Shown here piece after piece: positions 11,871-26,700 of a stretch of 64,000 bases of DNA (positions are counted from its first letter, which is position 1; each line of letters starts with the position of its first letter). Below the pieces are notes generated by a model, which saw nothing but the letters and a program-made list of their open reading frames with translations, made no database searches and was not told the DNA's origin. The translations under genes were made by a program, and so were the position numbers. This DNA is from Diphasiastrum complanatum (Eukaryota > Streptophyta > Lycopodiopsida > Lycopodiales > Lycopodiaceae), in assembly GCA_029204225.1 (NCBI GenBank), contig CM055095.1:52985836-53049835 (forward strand), read 5' to 3'.

Positions 11871-12729
11871 GTCTAGGTGACAACACGATTTTTTGTGGGT
11901 CTCCAAATTTTCTCTCACACACATTTAGGCGTAATATTTTTTTTCTCAAAATATATGTAATAGTTGTTAGAACTACAAAAGATTTATGGAATAAAAAAAA
12001 ATGCCAATCGCACATGCAGAGGCAAAAACCTTGCATAGATTTATGTCAGAAAATTAATTTTATAAATTTAAAAAAGTGTGAAATTGTTGTGCTGCCAACA
12101 TAGGCAGTGCCTGCAAGATGTAAAGGTCTGCTCCCCAATTGTTTTCATTTTGTTGTAGAAATTTGATATTAATTTATCAAGTATTTTCGATAATGGGTCC
12201 AGGAACCTTTGACATATTGAAATTTCACAATAGGAACCTTTGACATACTGAAATCACAATTCTAGCTTGACTAGTTTGTTGTAATTCCACTTGTAAGTGA
12301 TGATGTGGCACATGCCACGTGTCTAGATGCTTAACCTTATGTCTCACACTAGGTCTATTGGCAAATTTACTAATGAGTACAAAATGTACATTAGCATTGT
12401 AGAGAAAATGTAGGACTATTTTTAGCATGTTTTAGCTTATTGTTGGATCTCAAGATCTTGAGGTCAATGCTAGGGTTGATGGCCTATTTTAGGGTATTGA
12501 ATTTAGGTTTAGGTCAAGCATGGTTGAAGGATAACCCTCAATTCTAAATCCGAGATGGAGATGTATATATATTTATGAGATTTTGTCATACAAAATGATG
12601 AAAAATCGAGACCTTTCACTTTTCTTGACATTGTTTTTGTGTGGTGAGTAAGTGCTTTAATATGCGAGTGATCTTATGCATTTATTACATTGATTGATTA
12701 TAGGTTTTTTCATTCAGTTGCTCATGTGA
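11871..12729. other. No gene recognised
   Basis: AT-rich sequence between the two LINE blocks. It holds a short imperfect duplication (AGGAACCTTTGACATA twice, about 12199 and 12232) and nothing else recognisable. Confidence 0.4.
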
Positions 12730-12990
12730 AACGTGTAGTATTCCTTTTCAACCATCAGTGGGCTCACTTTTAAAAATGGAGTGGTTCCACACTCGGCTTT
12801 CGCGAAATTTCTCAACTATTCACCTTCTCATGAGACTCAAGCTCGTCTTCTTTCTTGTGCAAAGGCCCGGGTGCAAGTGGTTGCCTTCTTGTGCATCTTG
12901 TTCATCATCTCTTGTGCATTTTTTTAAAATTGCTACTGCTCTTTGAGTTAGATTAGGGCTTTCTCACTTGGACTTGCGCGCCTCATCCCT
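12730..12990 (+). pseudogene. LINE reverse transcriptase remnant, block 2
   Basis: A forward frame reads LTFKNGVVPHSAFAKFLNY, then SPSHETQARLLSCAKARV, resembling the region downstream of the catalytic domain in the same LINE type as block 1. About 860 bases of unrelated DNA separate the blocks. Order and strand agree with one old insertion later split. Confidence 0.45.
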
Positions 12991-13871
12991 TGTCTTTGAA
13001 ATTACTTTTCCATTCCAAAGCGTCTCATGTAGCAATTTTTACTAAGCACATGCAAACTCTCTTCAAAATAATAATCAATGAGAATGAGTCTTCTTCTAGT
13101 GAGGCTACAAAGTGCTTTGTCAAAGTCTACCTGAGGCTAACAACCAATAGGTTTTCACCAGCGTTTCTACACAAAATATGTGAAAGGGTTGCATCCTTGA
13201 ATGGTTCTTTGGATCGGAGTACGGAGCTACACGACTTCGAGCAGGTAGTTGACAATATATGCGGTGTTAATAATTCAGAAGACTGATGCATTAGATTCCA
13301 TGCTTCACATAAAAGCTGATGCTCCTTGGTCATCGTTTGCAGTAGTTATAGAAAGAAGTTACTCGCAAGTTTTTTGCCTCATCCAGAGAATCGTCAACCT
13401 CTTGTAGCATGTTCGTTAGTTTCATCGTGGGCATTTTGAATTAAGCCTTAGAGATGCACCTCTTGTAGCATATTTATCAGTTTCTTCTTGAGCATTTTGA
13501 ATTGAGCCTCAGAGATGGCTAGTACCCACACTAACTCAGATCGGTGGGTTTCGAGCCATTGTTTTTGCTTGTCAGTTGTTTTTCATATTTAGAGAGTCAG
13601 TTTGATATCTCCAAAATTGTTACTAAAAATAAAAATTGAAGTTTGACACCTAGCAATGTACGTCTCTAAGACGACCTTAAACATCTAGAGAAGCTTTGCC
13701 ATACACTTAAACATCTATATACTTGAAAAAGGGGGAAAAAAAAAAGTAATTGCAATTTAAAATGATTAAAAGAAAAAGAATGCATTGTTATGCTTAAACT
13801 CAAATGTCAAAGACTTGAGCTTTTAGCACATCAATGACAATATAGCTTAGACCTTACAATCCTCAACATAC
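12991..13871. other. No gene recognised
   Basis: A 98-codon frame at 12990-13286 has no recognisable domain and lies beside LINE debris, so it is not called. The rest is non-coding up to the hAT-type MITE. Confidence 0.35.
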
Positions 13872-13879
13872 CTTATAGC

Positions 13880-14020
13880 CTTAGAAACTCGTTCTGACCC
13901 AAAACAATCAGAATGCATTTTGCATTCTGGAACGTATTGGATCACTTTTTTTTCCCTTTGTTAAATAATTACAATCTATTTTTATTTTTTTTTGGCCATG
14001 TTCTGGAACGGGCAACTATG
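13880..14020. mobile_element. hAT-type MITE, 141 bp, with 8-bp target duplication
   Basis: The element starts CTTAGAAACTCGTTC and ends GAACGGGCAACTATG, imperfect terminal inverted repeats. It is flanked on both sides by CTTATAGC (13872-13879 and 14021-14028), an 8-bp target site duplication as made by hAT transposases. Its right end matches that of the 618-bp element at 19337-19954 in 18 of 20 bases. It is too short to code for anything. Confidence 0.82.
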
Positions 14021-14035
14021 CTTATAGCTTTTCTC

Positions 14036-15359
<1,324 letters not shown>

Positions 15360-15408
<49 letters not shown>
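15360..15408. repeat. (TG)n microsatellite
   Basis: An uninterrupted run of about 24 TG units. Confidence 0.98.
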
Positions 15409-15416
<8 letters not shown>

Positions 15417-15488
15417 GCTACTTAAAATATAAGTTCCTAGGAATGTTTGCTATGCTCAACATAGGGCCCAAAAAAAATGTGTTATGCC

Positions 15489-15860
15489 GAGCATAGCAAA
15501 ACTAACACACATTGCAAATATATGTGACATCGCAAAGATTTGCTATGTTGAGCATAGCAAAAATATGTGACAAAAGATGACATGCATCAGAACAATTTAA
15601 AAAATTATCAATTCTTACTTAGAAAATACCAAAACTTTCGACAACGAGCTGCATGGTCGTTGTATTTGCCAAAAAAAATCCGTCGAGCATAGCTAAACTA
15701 ACGCACATTGCAAATCTATGTGACATCGCAAAGATTTGCACAGAGCATAGCAAAAATATGTGACAAAAGATGACATGCATCAGAACAATTCAAAAAACTA
15801 CCAATTTTTACATAGAAAATAACAAAGCTTTCGCCAACGAGTTGCATGGTCCCTGTAACG
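15489..15860. repeat. Tandem duplication, 196-bp period
   Basis: Two adjacent copies begin with GAGCATAGC at 15489 and 15685 and share ACTAACRCACATTGCAAAT, GTGACATCGCAAAGATTTGC and the ATGACATGCATCAGAACAAT block. The second copy lacks a short internal part. Within each unit GAGCATAGC recurs, and inverted forms (TGCTATG) occur upstream. Confidence 0.85.
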
Positions 15861-17097
15861 CACATTACAAAGGGTAGGCATGGTTTTAAGATGACTGACA
15901 CGTCACTCTACAACCTCAACTTCACACGTGTGAGTACAAATAGTCCAAAAAAATAGGAGGGCGCACTTTATCAAGAGGTATGGTTGGAAATCAATCTACC
16001 CCAAGAGCTACTACCAACAGTCTCTAACAGCCTATTAGAGTTCTATGAAGCCTTTAATCATGCTCGAAGATTCAGTATACGTTGACAATACAAAAAAAAT
16101 CCACTTTTAGGAGGGCGCACTAGCTACGAACTTCGGATAAATGAAACACAAGCTACCGTCAACCAGATTGTAGGTCCTATAACTTGTTCGATAGGCAAAG
16201 ATGCCTACAAAATAGATTGGACAGACTGCATCAGTGATCGCTTTACTGATTTGTCAAAACAAACTTTGTTCCTACTGATAGGACAGCCTCAAAACATGTT
16301 GGTAAATACTCATGCAAGGTCTTCAAAGCAAATTACAGCAGTATGCATCCATTTTCATGAAAAAGCTTGCAAAATCATGAATTTTGGCAATTTTCTAGGT
16401 TTTTCACCTACGTAAAGCTAATGTCTACCTCATGCATCCACATAATGATCATTAATAACTCAAGATAATCTATAACAGCCTTCATTTGTGCTGATTTTGT
16501 TAGATCATAGCTCTTACTACCAATTTCTAGCCAAAACCTTGAAAATCAAGCTATTTTAACTAAAATATAGCTAGAACTAAAAATCTTTCATAGCTCAACA
16601 TGCAATCATCAATTCGTCAATTAATGACTCCCTAACATAAGGTGCACTTGCTGGAAATTTAGATCTACAATAGTTTATGAGACATTCAAGCAAAATTGAC
16701 AAAAGTCATCAAAAATTGACTAAAGTCGACAATTATCCAAATTGCTATGGAGAACGTCCATACTGATGGATCTTAGCAATATGCACAAAAGAATTCTAAG
16801 AGAACACGCACTTGGAAGCTTGTTCACCACCAAGAAGAGAAAACAGATTGATCTCTACCAAAAAATAGACTAAAAGCTTCATAGTTCCAAATCCTTTGTC
16901 TTTATAAGCCTTCCTCTGATACCCAAATATTTTTTCAGTTGCTCATTGTCGCTCTTCAACCTTTCTAACTTACTTCCTCCAATCACTATACTTTCAAATC
17001 GTCCTTGAACTTATCATATGCTTTCAACGTGCTATTATTATGTAATTGATGTTGTAGAGATAAGTAAGAATGTGTACTGGGGATAAGGATATAGAAA
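15861..17097. other. No gene recognised
   Basis: Non-coding. It carries two copies of the GGAGGGCGCAC motif (15956 and 16110) also found in retrotransposon-derived DNA elsewhere in the window. Confidence 0.4.
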
Positions 17098-17281
17098 ATA
17101 ATGATTATCATGATTGTATGATTAGGCATAATCTAGCCGAGAGTACTTACTTTAGTTCATGGCTAATCTTAGGTACATACAATTTAAACACTTTGTATTA
17201 TATGTACCTAAGATTAGCCATGAACTAAATTAAGTACTCTCGGTTAAATTATGCCTAATCATACAATAATGATCATTATGA
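17098..17281. repeat. Long inverted repeat (hairpin), arms about 80 bp
   Basis: The left arm (about 17098-17182) and right arm (about 17200-17281) are reverse complements with only about five mismatches over 70 bases. Both carry TGTATGATTAGGCATAAT and CTAATCTTAGGTACAT. The loop is about 15-20 bases. It could be a fold-back MITE, a source of small RNAs, or a young MIRNA-like locus. It lies 0.45 kb beyond the 3' end of the hydrolase gene. Confidence 0.85.
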
Positions 17282-17734
17282 AGCAGATGTGATACTCTTA
17301 CTGCTATAGCTCTTGCCTCTTTGAATCTTCTTTGAATTGCTTATATGAACAACACATGAGAAAAGTGCAGAACATTTACCAAAAATATTGAAAAGATTTC
17401 ATAGCCTTGCCTTGATTACTGATGAAATAAGAGAAAGGGAACAATCTCTTGAAGCCAACTTCAAAGAATCGTTATAATATCTATCAACTGAATGTAGTTG
17501 ACTGGGACAGAAAAATAGCCCCTCTATAAAATCCTCAAACATTGCTGCAATGTCCACCACAGAGGGCTTGATAGATCTTCAAGCTGCATGTCCACATGGT
17601 CCTGTTGTGGATCTCCATTTAATTATAATACCATAGCATCTTACCATGACATGCGGCAATAGGCATTATGAGCCCGTACTTCCAAAAAAAAATCAACAAC
17701 TGCCAGGAGTGTCAGAAAGGAAGTATAGTTCTAT

Positions 17735-17856
17735 TCATCCAAGATTGATCGATATTTGTAAGCCATCATAGCTTAGCTCTGCATCAAGTCCTTCCGAGAT
17801 CTTAAGCTGGGCAAGCAGCTCATTAATTTTGTCATGATCCATCAGGTGCATCATGC
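17735..17856 (-). CDS. Hydrolase exon 12 (last, stop TGA)
   Basis: Acceptor TATCAG|GC. Encodes MMHLMDHDKINELLAQLK and ends SYDGLQISINLG before TGA at 17735-17737. The length and ending match the family C-terminus. Confidence 0.92.
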
Positions 17857-17979
17857 CTGATACAGTACGAATCATCAATCACAGAAAATACAGAATCAGA
17901 GTCTGTCTAAAGTTGAGGCTACTTACTCTTGAACTTCAAGCTCTCGCATAGGTCAATAGTGTGCACTTCTAGCTGCACT

Positions 17980-18015
<36 letters not shown>

Positions 18016-21000
18016 GACAGAGACAGAGAAACAGAGATTATTACCAAAACTATAGAAACGTGAAAAATTAGTCGTACTGAAAACTGCTGAAATGCATCAC
18101 ATACTGCCTCCGCAGTCTGCATCTTTATAAACTACTTGGAAAATAATGTACAAAAACTACCATGCATAAATTCAAAAAACTAAAATATGGTCTGGCTCAT
18201 TCAAATATCACACATGGTACATGATGAAATTTCTGAAGTGTCCAGCCTATGGCCTTTTCAGAAACTGAAGTTCCATAATGTATATAGCATTCAAGTCCTG
18301 GAATCTAGATTCAAACGCTTATCACTTGGCCCTGGACACTGATGTCTATACACAAATTTGTACTTGTTTTGTGGCTGTGTTGCAAGAAGACATCTTGCAT
18401 GACAATATTCTATAGCAGTAATTGTCAGGTTTCATCTGGAGATACTTGTGAGACCACCATAGATGTGTCATACGAAGTTTTTTCAACCCTCTGCATTCTT
18501 AATGCTAATATGTATACACCTTCTTGATAATGAAGGCCACTTCGGTGACTTTTATGCATCCATTCCAGATGCTTGAATTGTTACCATTGTGCAGTATTGT
18601 TACTATTGTGCAGTAGAATGTCAAAACATCTGTCAATTTGACACACAGTTAAATAAAGGATATTCAATCATCTTTCCCAATGTAAAAAGCTAGAGCTTTA
18701 TCTCTTTGCTTTGTAGATACTCAATTTGCATATGGAAAGAGATTCTTGTGCAACTCAATCATGCGATTAGATCTTGAAAAGTGCTTATCAACAAATGAAA
18801 AGGATAAAGTGTAAAATCCCTAAATGTTAAATCTTCAACAGCGCAGCTTCTAGACCCTTGATTGACAAATTGTAAAATTAGCACTGTACTGTAGAAGAAC
18901 AGTGATGTAAAATCTCCTAAAAGTGCAAAACAAGGCAGAGATGAAGTCTCAATATCTGTGATTGAGTTTAAAATACCAAGTGATACTATTGATAATAAAA
19001 ATAAAAGATGAATGCAAATATAGAAAGAACTTTCTTAAGCAATCCAATAATAATTGAGCATCAAAACTGCTTGTCAAAATTCTTTCCTTCCTATGCCACC
19101 ATAAATGGTCTCTTTAATTTCTCCATTGGCCTGTTCGTCCTTGGATACAGGGTCATCAATGGTTTTTTAGGCCAATGACCAGATCTCCATATCTCGATCT
19201 GACTTAATCACAACTACACCACATCTAACTTAACCATAGCTAGGTCAATGTCGTATCTATTAATCAACTAGCACTATGGCAATCGATGATAATGGCTTGA
19301 CCAGATATATATTCACTCCATTATTGAAGTCTGGGCCTTAGAAGCCCGTTTGGGTCGGAACGATTTAGTGTAGGTTAAAAAAAAAAGATTAAAGACCCTG
19401 CTGGCCCGCTCGTTTAGACGCTCGTTGCATTATAAACATATAAGACCAGTCGTTTGTGGGGATGGGAGCAACTCTTCTAGATGGGATGGTTGTGGAAGAA
19501 GGCGCCATGGTTGCAGCTGGAGCTCTTGTATCTCAAAGCATGCGTGTCCTATCTGGACAAGTATTTACAGTCCTGAAACTTGATACTTGTTAACAGATTG
19601 AAGTGACAGATCCTTCTTCGTGATCTTCCTTCTTGATAATATATTGAGGGACGCTTTATAATCCATTGAGGGACGCTACAGATCATAATCGATTTGAAAT
19701 CATTGTTTTGAAATCGATGATGTGTAATTTTTAACAAAGAAATCGATTTTAACAAACACGTTGATTCTAGAATCGATATCTTCTCTGACTGCTGCTCACG
19801 TCAATCCTAGAATCCTAAATGGAAGCCAAATCAGAGAAGCTTAGCTGCCCGTTCTGTCTATTAACTCTCAATATATCATTTTTTTTTTCTTTGTTAAAAA
19901 AATGCATTTTTTTATATATCTTTTGGGAGTCCCGTTCCGGAACGGGCAACTAAGGTCTGGGCAATAGCATCGTGATTGTGTGCATCAATTTAGCTAAAAC
20001 CATTTTTATTTATCTTGTTCATGGCTGGTATATGTCTTATCATATCTCATTTTTCAATATTCCATCAAAACAACATCCAAAAAACGAGGGCACAAGTAAT
20101 TCAAAAATATGGATTTTCCAAGAAATCGTTCTCTTCTATTCCCATCCATCCTTTTTCATTCCTTCCATTCCAAGCTTTTTGTTTCCCTCTCTCCTATCAC
20201 GAACAATAGAAAGTTATCCTCTTTACCCCTCAGGCCACTTTTTCCTCCCAACCTATCTATTAGCAGAAATATAGCTGACTGCATTCTGAAAGGAGAGGTA
20301 AGAATTTCACATGGTTTTGAATAGATGCAATTGTGTATGTTAAAACAAGTTGGAGATATAATGTTTATATATTGCAGTATATACACAAACATTCATTTTT
20401 TGCCATATACGTATACATGTATATGAACTTATACACAAAGACACGTGAATGCATGCAGACCATATATGTACATTATATCTAAAGGCAAACCTGTACAGTT
20501 ATATGTATGTGCTTGTACTTGGCTTTAAGCCAAAAAAAATTTTTTTTCAAAAAATGGTCATTGAAAAGCAACTTAAAAGTGTCTTCTAAAAAGCTTACAC
20601 TGCTCAAGCAAGAAGATGTGACAATCATAATTACAATCGACAATTATGATTCCAACTAGTAAAAGTCCAACCTCTATAATTACAGAATATGGGAGTGCTC
20701 TGAGTTGTATAATGCAAGGGTGGAATCACAACAGTTGCACCATACCTGTAAATAAAGTACGGTTTGGTCGAATTTTACGAACTTCTTTCAATGCCTGTGG
20801 TAAATCATGCCAAAATTATGCTATGGTTGTTCCAACGCAGGTTTTCTAAACAGTACTCAACTAGAAAGCTCAAATATGCTAAATATGTAAACAATAAAAC
20901 AGTCTCACTTCTTACTCAACCTTTCTAGAAAGGACTCTTGCTTTTGAGTTCAAAAAATGATCTCATAATACTTGAGAAGCTCATTGCTTTTGGCTAGATT

Positions 21001-23645
21001 GCTCACATAATCATTTGTATTGGTGGGTTTTCAAGACTGAAAAACATATTACCTGAGGAAGACCAAAGTGAGTGGCAGTTGAATAGTCTGGTCTCAACGC
21101 ATCCTGATATGCCAGAAATCCATTTCAGACAAGGCAAGATCTCTTTTTTTCTTTTCTTTTTTCAGTTTTAGCTGTGTCTTAGTGCAAGGACATTGCTCTC
21201 AAACATACAGTCATCTTCATTTCAATGAACTTCTCAATAAATTTTGGAAGCTCTTGGAGATTTTAAGCTTCTCACTGGCAATGCAAGCAAGTAACATTAG
21301 AATGGTTTACATTCACCTTCTTGTGGTTATCCATTTCAATGCCTTGCTCCTATCCCTTATATATCTTTTGATAGCTTCATGACATTATTTTGTTTAAAAT
21401 TGGAGAGATATATACAAACAGGCAGTAAAATCAAAAAGGTTAAAGTTAGGTCATGGTATGAAGTAAACTATTTCTTTGAAGTTGCAATTAAGGACTCATA
21501 ACCCACATCAAAGACAACAAGATATGCAATAGATGGCATTGAGACATTCGTTTTGACGGAATCTTGATCGTGCTTCTGAATGTACAAGTCAATAGGTGCA
21601 CTACATGGGAGTGAGCCCAAATGGATTCTGCAAAAGGATGGTTAGTAAGCGTTCCAGCACAGGGTTACCTTATGAGGGACACCTTATCCGAATCCTTATA
21701 GTTGGTATCAAACCCACCGTTCTTCATATTCGAGGTGCACTCTTTCTTGATTAAATTTTTGAGTATAATATTTATGTAATTGGTTTCAGAATTTGGTTAC
21801 AAGTTATTTCAGTACTGTCTTTCCTTTGTGCAGATCTTGCCCTGAAGATCAGTATGGCAATTTTCCAATTGGAAATAGAGTTGTAGGCAGTCTATAGTTG
21901 GCCCTTCTTCCTTTTCTAGCCTGTGAAAAGGCAACAGGACCGTTGTGGATAGGTTGTGGTTGGTAGGCAGCCATTGCAAGAGGCACAGAAGGAGATCCAA
22001 CCAATAAGACAAAAGTCGGAAGAGTGGCTGGAAGTAGATGCATAGGGGCTGGTTGGCAGCCTCCCCTCCCTCGTTGGACACACACACACACACACCCAAG
22101 CTAGTGGCTCGAGGTTGCACTTCCCCCTTCCTCAGCTAGTGGTTAGTGACTAGTAACTGCACCCCTATCATGCCCACGATTGGTCTCGGGTAGCGTGTCC
22201 ACACTAGGGATCAGTAGACCAACAACCCATAAGTTAGTTGTGACTATAAGGGAATTGGGGCCCTTATGTGTTTAAGGTCATAATTAATGGTTGTAGACCT
22301 AAACTCTTGATGGTGGATTTGTATGGGTCTATCAGTGAGTCATTGGGGAACTGGATGACGTGGCCCAGTTAGGCTGCTGAGGTGTCCAGTGAGGTATCAC
22401 AGTGCACTACTAGTGGTGCATGGGCCTTTGAGGGTATAAGTATACCTATTGGGCTCTCACTAGTGTGTCCTTGATTGTGAGACTAGTAGCAGTATGTTGC
22501 TGGTGGGATGCCTCATTCCTCTTTGAGATATATCCATAGCTTGGGGGCTAGATCCGTTCGATCTAAGTTTGGTTGGGTTGGTTTGTCCACCATCCGTTCC
22601 CTTTGTGGTTGCTTGTTTTGGCATATGCTTAGAATAGGATCCTTGGTTGAGGACTTTATATTGGTATCAGAGCCACTCTAAGCAGGTATTGCCATCGAAA
22701 GTGCTTGAGGAGGAATCTTGACGTTTTTCAAAGTTCTGTGGAGTAAGCAACAAAGAGAGGAAATTTCGGATTGCTCTTCCCATTGATTTCCTTTTTTAAA
22801 GTGTAATCGGTTGTGTGGTACGCGCACTACCAGGTATACAATCACTTCGATTTTTAGGCACTTCAAAATGGTTTTTGGAAGTAATTCTGATTTTCAATTC
22901 CTTTATGTTGCCAATTACTTTGCTTAGGGCACTTTTGTGGAAGCAACGGTTTCAATTTGAAGCTATGCTGAATTTCTCTCTTGTGGCTTCTTGTTTTTTA
23001 CATAACAGTGGTTTATGGGATTTGTTGGCTGTTTTTTGCCTTTTGTGGAACCGGTTTTGCTTTAAAATCGGTGAGAAAGGCAAGAATTGATGCAAAAATG
23101 GACTAACCACTTGTTGTGAGCGTTGCTGGCTTTTTACAAGATTTGCATGGTGGTTTCTTTTTACAGGTTCATGCTGGAGTTTTCTGCAAACTAACAGTGT
23201 TTTGCAGGTTAGAGTGAATCAGTAAAGCCATCTCTATGATGGTATGAAATATTGCAAAGCCTATCCTGTAGGGAAGGGAAGAGCAACCTGCAAATCTGTG
23301 GTTTGAGAAAATTTGGGCAGCATATACCCTGTTTTTCAGTTGTGGAAATGCCTAATTTATGCAAATATGTGTGAAATCATTGCTTATGCTTGTAGGAAAG
23401 TAAAGCAACAGTAAAAGCGCCCTAGATGTATCTGTAATCTGCCAAAAGAAGAAAGGCATCTAAAGCTTCAAAGCAGAAGCTAAACAAGATTAAGCTATGG
23501 TTTTTTCAAGAAATAACAAACAAAAAAATAGCTTTTTTTGGCCTCCAGATCCACGCTCTGAGGCGTGCCCTCCAGCCACCTATCTACTTGCGTTTAACAA
23601 GGATGAGAGTGGGAGTAAATGCGCGCCTATTCCTCCCTCCTGGCC

Positions 23646-23704
<59 letters not shown>

Positions 23705-26700
23705 CGGGCCTCTCCTTCTCTCTGTTCGCGAGTACCAGAGGCCCGAGAAGCCATCTTTTGGAGGGAAAGAGGAGGGGGGGGTTGAAAGTTAACTAATAGT
23801 TTTTGGCATAGTAGGTTGAATGGGGGAGGGGGCTAAGGCTTTATGCCATTTTTTTTTTGTTTTTTTTTCCCATGGGCTTTTAACGACATATGATTTTCGA
23901 ATATACAAATGCAGTTTAACGAATTGTTGAATGTAATGGCTCAAAGTATTGAATGAAATAGCTTCGATGCATGTAAAGGGTTTGTTTCAAGCATGTTATT
24001 GCTTTTTGAATCCACCTGCATTGTTCATTGGTATAATTTTTATAAAGCACATTATGGTCTGTTAAAAAACTACGTTTTTTTAGAAAACTTATACCCGCAA
24101 TGAATTATAACTGAACGTAAAATTTTTTGATTTTTTTCAGTTTTCATAAAAAAACGGATAAGGATGAAGTTCCGGTGGGGGGTGTACAAGGAAATTCACC
24201 CGACATCACCTGACAGTGATGGCCCCCCTGGATTCAAAAAGGCTTTAGTCACAATTGACAATTCTGATTGAAAATATGCTCTATTAACTGCAAAATGGGC
24301 AACCGAGAATTGGACACTAATGTCCAGGAGTTCAAAACGAGTGAAAGGAAGTCGGCGTAGTGGCAAGCCGATTTTCCAAACGCTCGCCTACGGTATATCC
24401 TCCAATATTTGGAAGATGCTATGTGTGTGACCAAGATGAGGGAGAATCAACACAACTACCTTGTGGAGGCATGTTGTTTTGCAAGCGAACCCGAATCCTA
24501 TAAGGAAGCTATAGGAGGAAAGGAAAAGGACAAGTGGTTGCTGGCCATGCAAGATGAAATAGATTCCATGCATCGAAGGAAGGTACGGGATCTCCGACCT
24601 CTACCTGAAGGAAGGAAAGCAATCAAATGCAAATGGATATTTCGATACAAGTTTGGACCAGATGGCAAGATCAATCGATAAAGGTTTTACTCAAAAGTTT
24701 GGTATAGATTACTTTTGACACTTTTTCCCCGGTTATCAAACATTCTAGTGTGAGATATATTTTTGCATTTGCTGCCCAACATGGTTTAACTGTCCACTTA
24801 GTGGATGAAAAAACAGCCTACCTTTATGGAGAATTACAAGAGGAGCTATATATGGAGCAGCCCGAGGGATTTACATCCCATTAATCTCCTAATTATGTTT
24901 GCTCTCTGAGGGGGAGCATATATGGCCTAAAGCAATCAGCAGGGGCCTGGTTCCAAAAGAAGGATGAAGGTTTGAAATTTCTTGGTTTTACTCCCACTAG
25001 TGCTGATCCAAATGTTTATACTAAGTACCTTAATGGGGGAATAGTAATCATTGGAGTTTATGTTAATGATACATTGATTGCTACTAAGTCCACAGAAAAT
25101 ATGGAGATAGTCAAGAAACAAATATCCTCTATATTTGAAATTGCTGATATGGGAGAAGCCAAGGTTTATCTTGGGGTGCAAATTGAAAAGGAAGGCTCTA
25201 GCTATTTCCTACATCAATCTCTCTATATTTCGAAGCTTCTTGATAGGTTTAACATGCAGGATTGTAAGGGGAAAATGGTTCCTATGCCTACAAAAACCGT
25301 ACTATCAAAGGATGATTGTCCTACAACCGGGAAAGAAAAAGAACAAATGGCTCTTATTCCTTATCAGCATCTTATTGGTTCCCTTATATATCTAGAACTT
25401 GGACTAGGCCTGAAATAGCTTTTTCAGTTTTCAGCCTTGGTCAGTTTAATGCTAATCCAGGATTGAAGCATTGGAAGTTAGCACAGCATGTATTGAAATA
25501 TCTCAAGCATACTATAAACCATGGACTTTATTTTTCCCATGACAAGAGTATAGAGATAATCACCTATACAGATGCAAGTTGGATGTCCAGGAAGGATGAT
25601 TCAAAAAGCATCTCTGGATGTGTTTGTCTAGTTGCAGGTGCAGCCATTTCATGGGTATGTAAAAAGCAATCAATTGTTGCTCAATCTTCTTGTGAATCAA
25701 AATATGTAGCAGCAGCGAAGGCGTGCAATGAGATCTTATGGATGTAATATACTTCGAACCAGCTTGGTGTCTTTCAAGAAAATCCTTACTTACTTCTCAT
25801 GGATAACACTTCAGCTATCCAACTAAGCAAGGATTCAGTATTTCATCCAAGAACCAAACACATAGGAATGAGATATCATCACATCAGAGATTTGGTTGAA
25901 AAACAAATCATCAAGGTTGAGTATGTACCAAGTGAGGATATGGTAGCCGACATCTTCACCAAACCTTTGGACAAAAGCTTATTTGAAAAGCATCGGGAGG
26001 CTTTGGGAGTTATTTATTTAAACAAGTTTAAGGGGGAGTTGTTGAACTTGTAAACCTTGTTAAATAAATAGAACTTGTCACATGGGTACAAAAATACTTT
26101 GAGGCCCAAACTTAGGCAGATTTTTTTTTGTGCAAACTCGTGGGAGGCCCTCTTGCATGTTGATGCCACATACCCACTTGAGTTTGGTAGACCCCCATGC
26201 ACATGTGCATGGGGGAGAAAAAGTTAGTTTGCCACATATCCTAGTTTGCATGCAACATGCAAGATGCATGCATGACAAATTAGACACATGCAATTAGACA
26301 TGCAAATTGCCACCTATCTTGGACACTTGGCAATAGCATGCCATGCCTTGTACATACACAATTTCTTACAAATAGGACCTCCACGATTTGGAAAAGTGTG
26401 ATTTTTGGAATAATCTTCCACTCTTCATCATCTTCTTCTATTCTTCATCTCAATTTTGGTAGTAGCTCGCAGGAGGATCTGATCTGGTTTTTTGCTTGTT
26501 ACTCCTTCCCTCATCAAAATTCAGTGACAACAGTTGCAATCTATTAGTTGGAGGAGGGCGCTACTAGTCAGGTCATTCCCACCTTGAATCTGAGCAAATC
26601 TGAGCCAGGACAGCAATCAACCATTTGGAGGAGGGCGCTGGTTCTGTTTTGCTCAATCATTCATTTCTCTCTCAAATCTTGTCAGATTTGCATGAGATCT

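Noticed and set aside
12990-13286. 98-codon forward frame as a small gene
   Set aside because: No domain, no start context, and it adjoins LINE debris.
17919-18122. Minus-strand frames near 17930-18120 as extra hydrolase exons
   Set aside because: The family needs no residues between exons 11 and 12, which join in phase (T-Gly-Met-Met) without them.
21700-21722. TTGGTATCAAACCC as a primer binding site
   Set aside because: It lacks the full Met-tRNA match and no LTR end precedes it.
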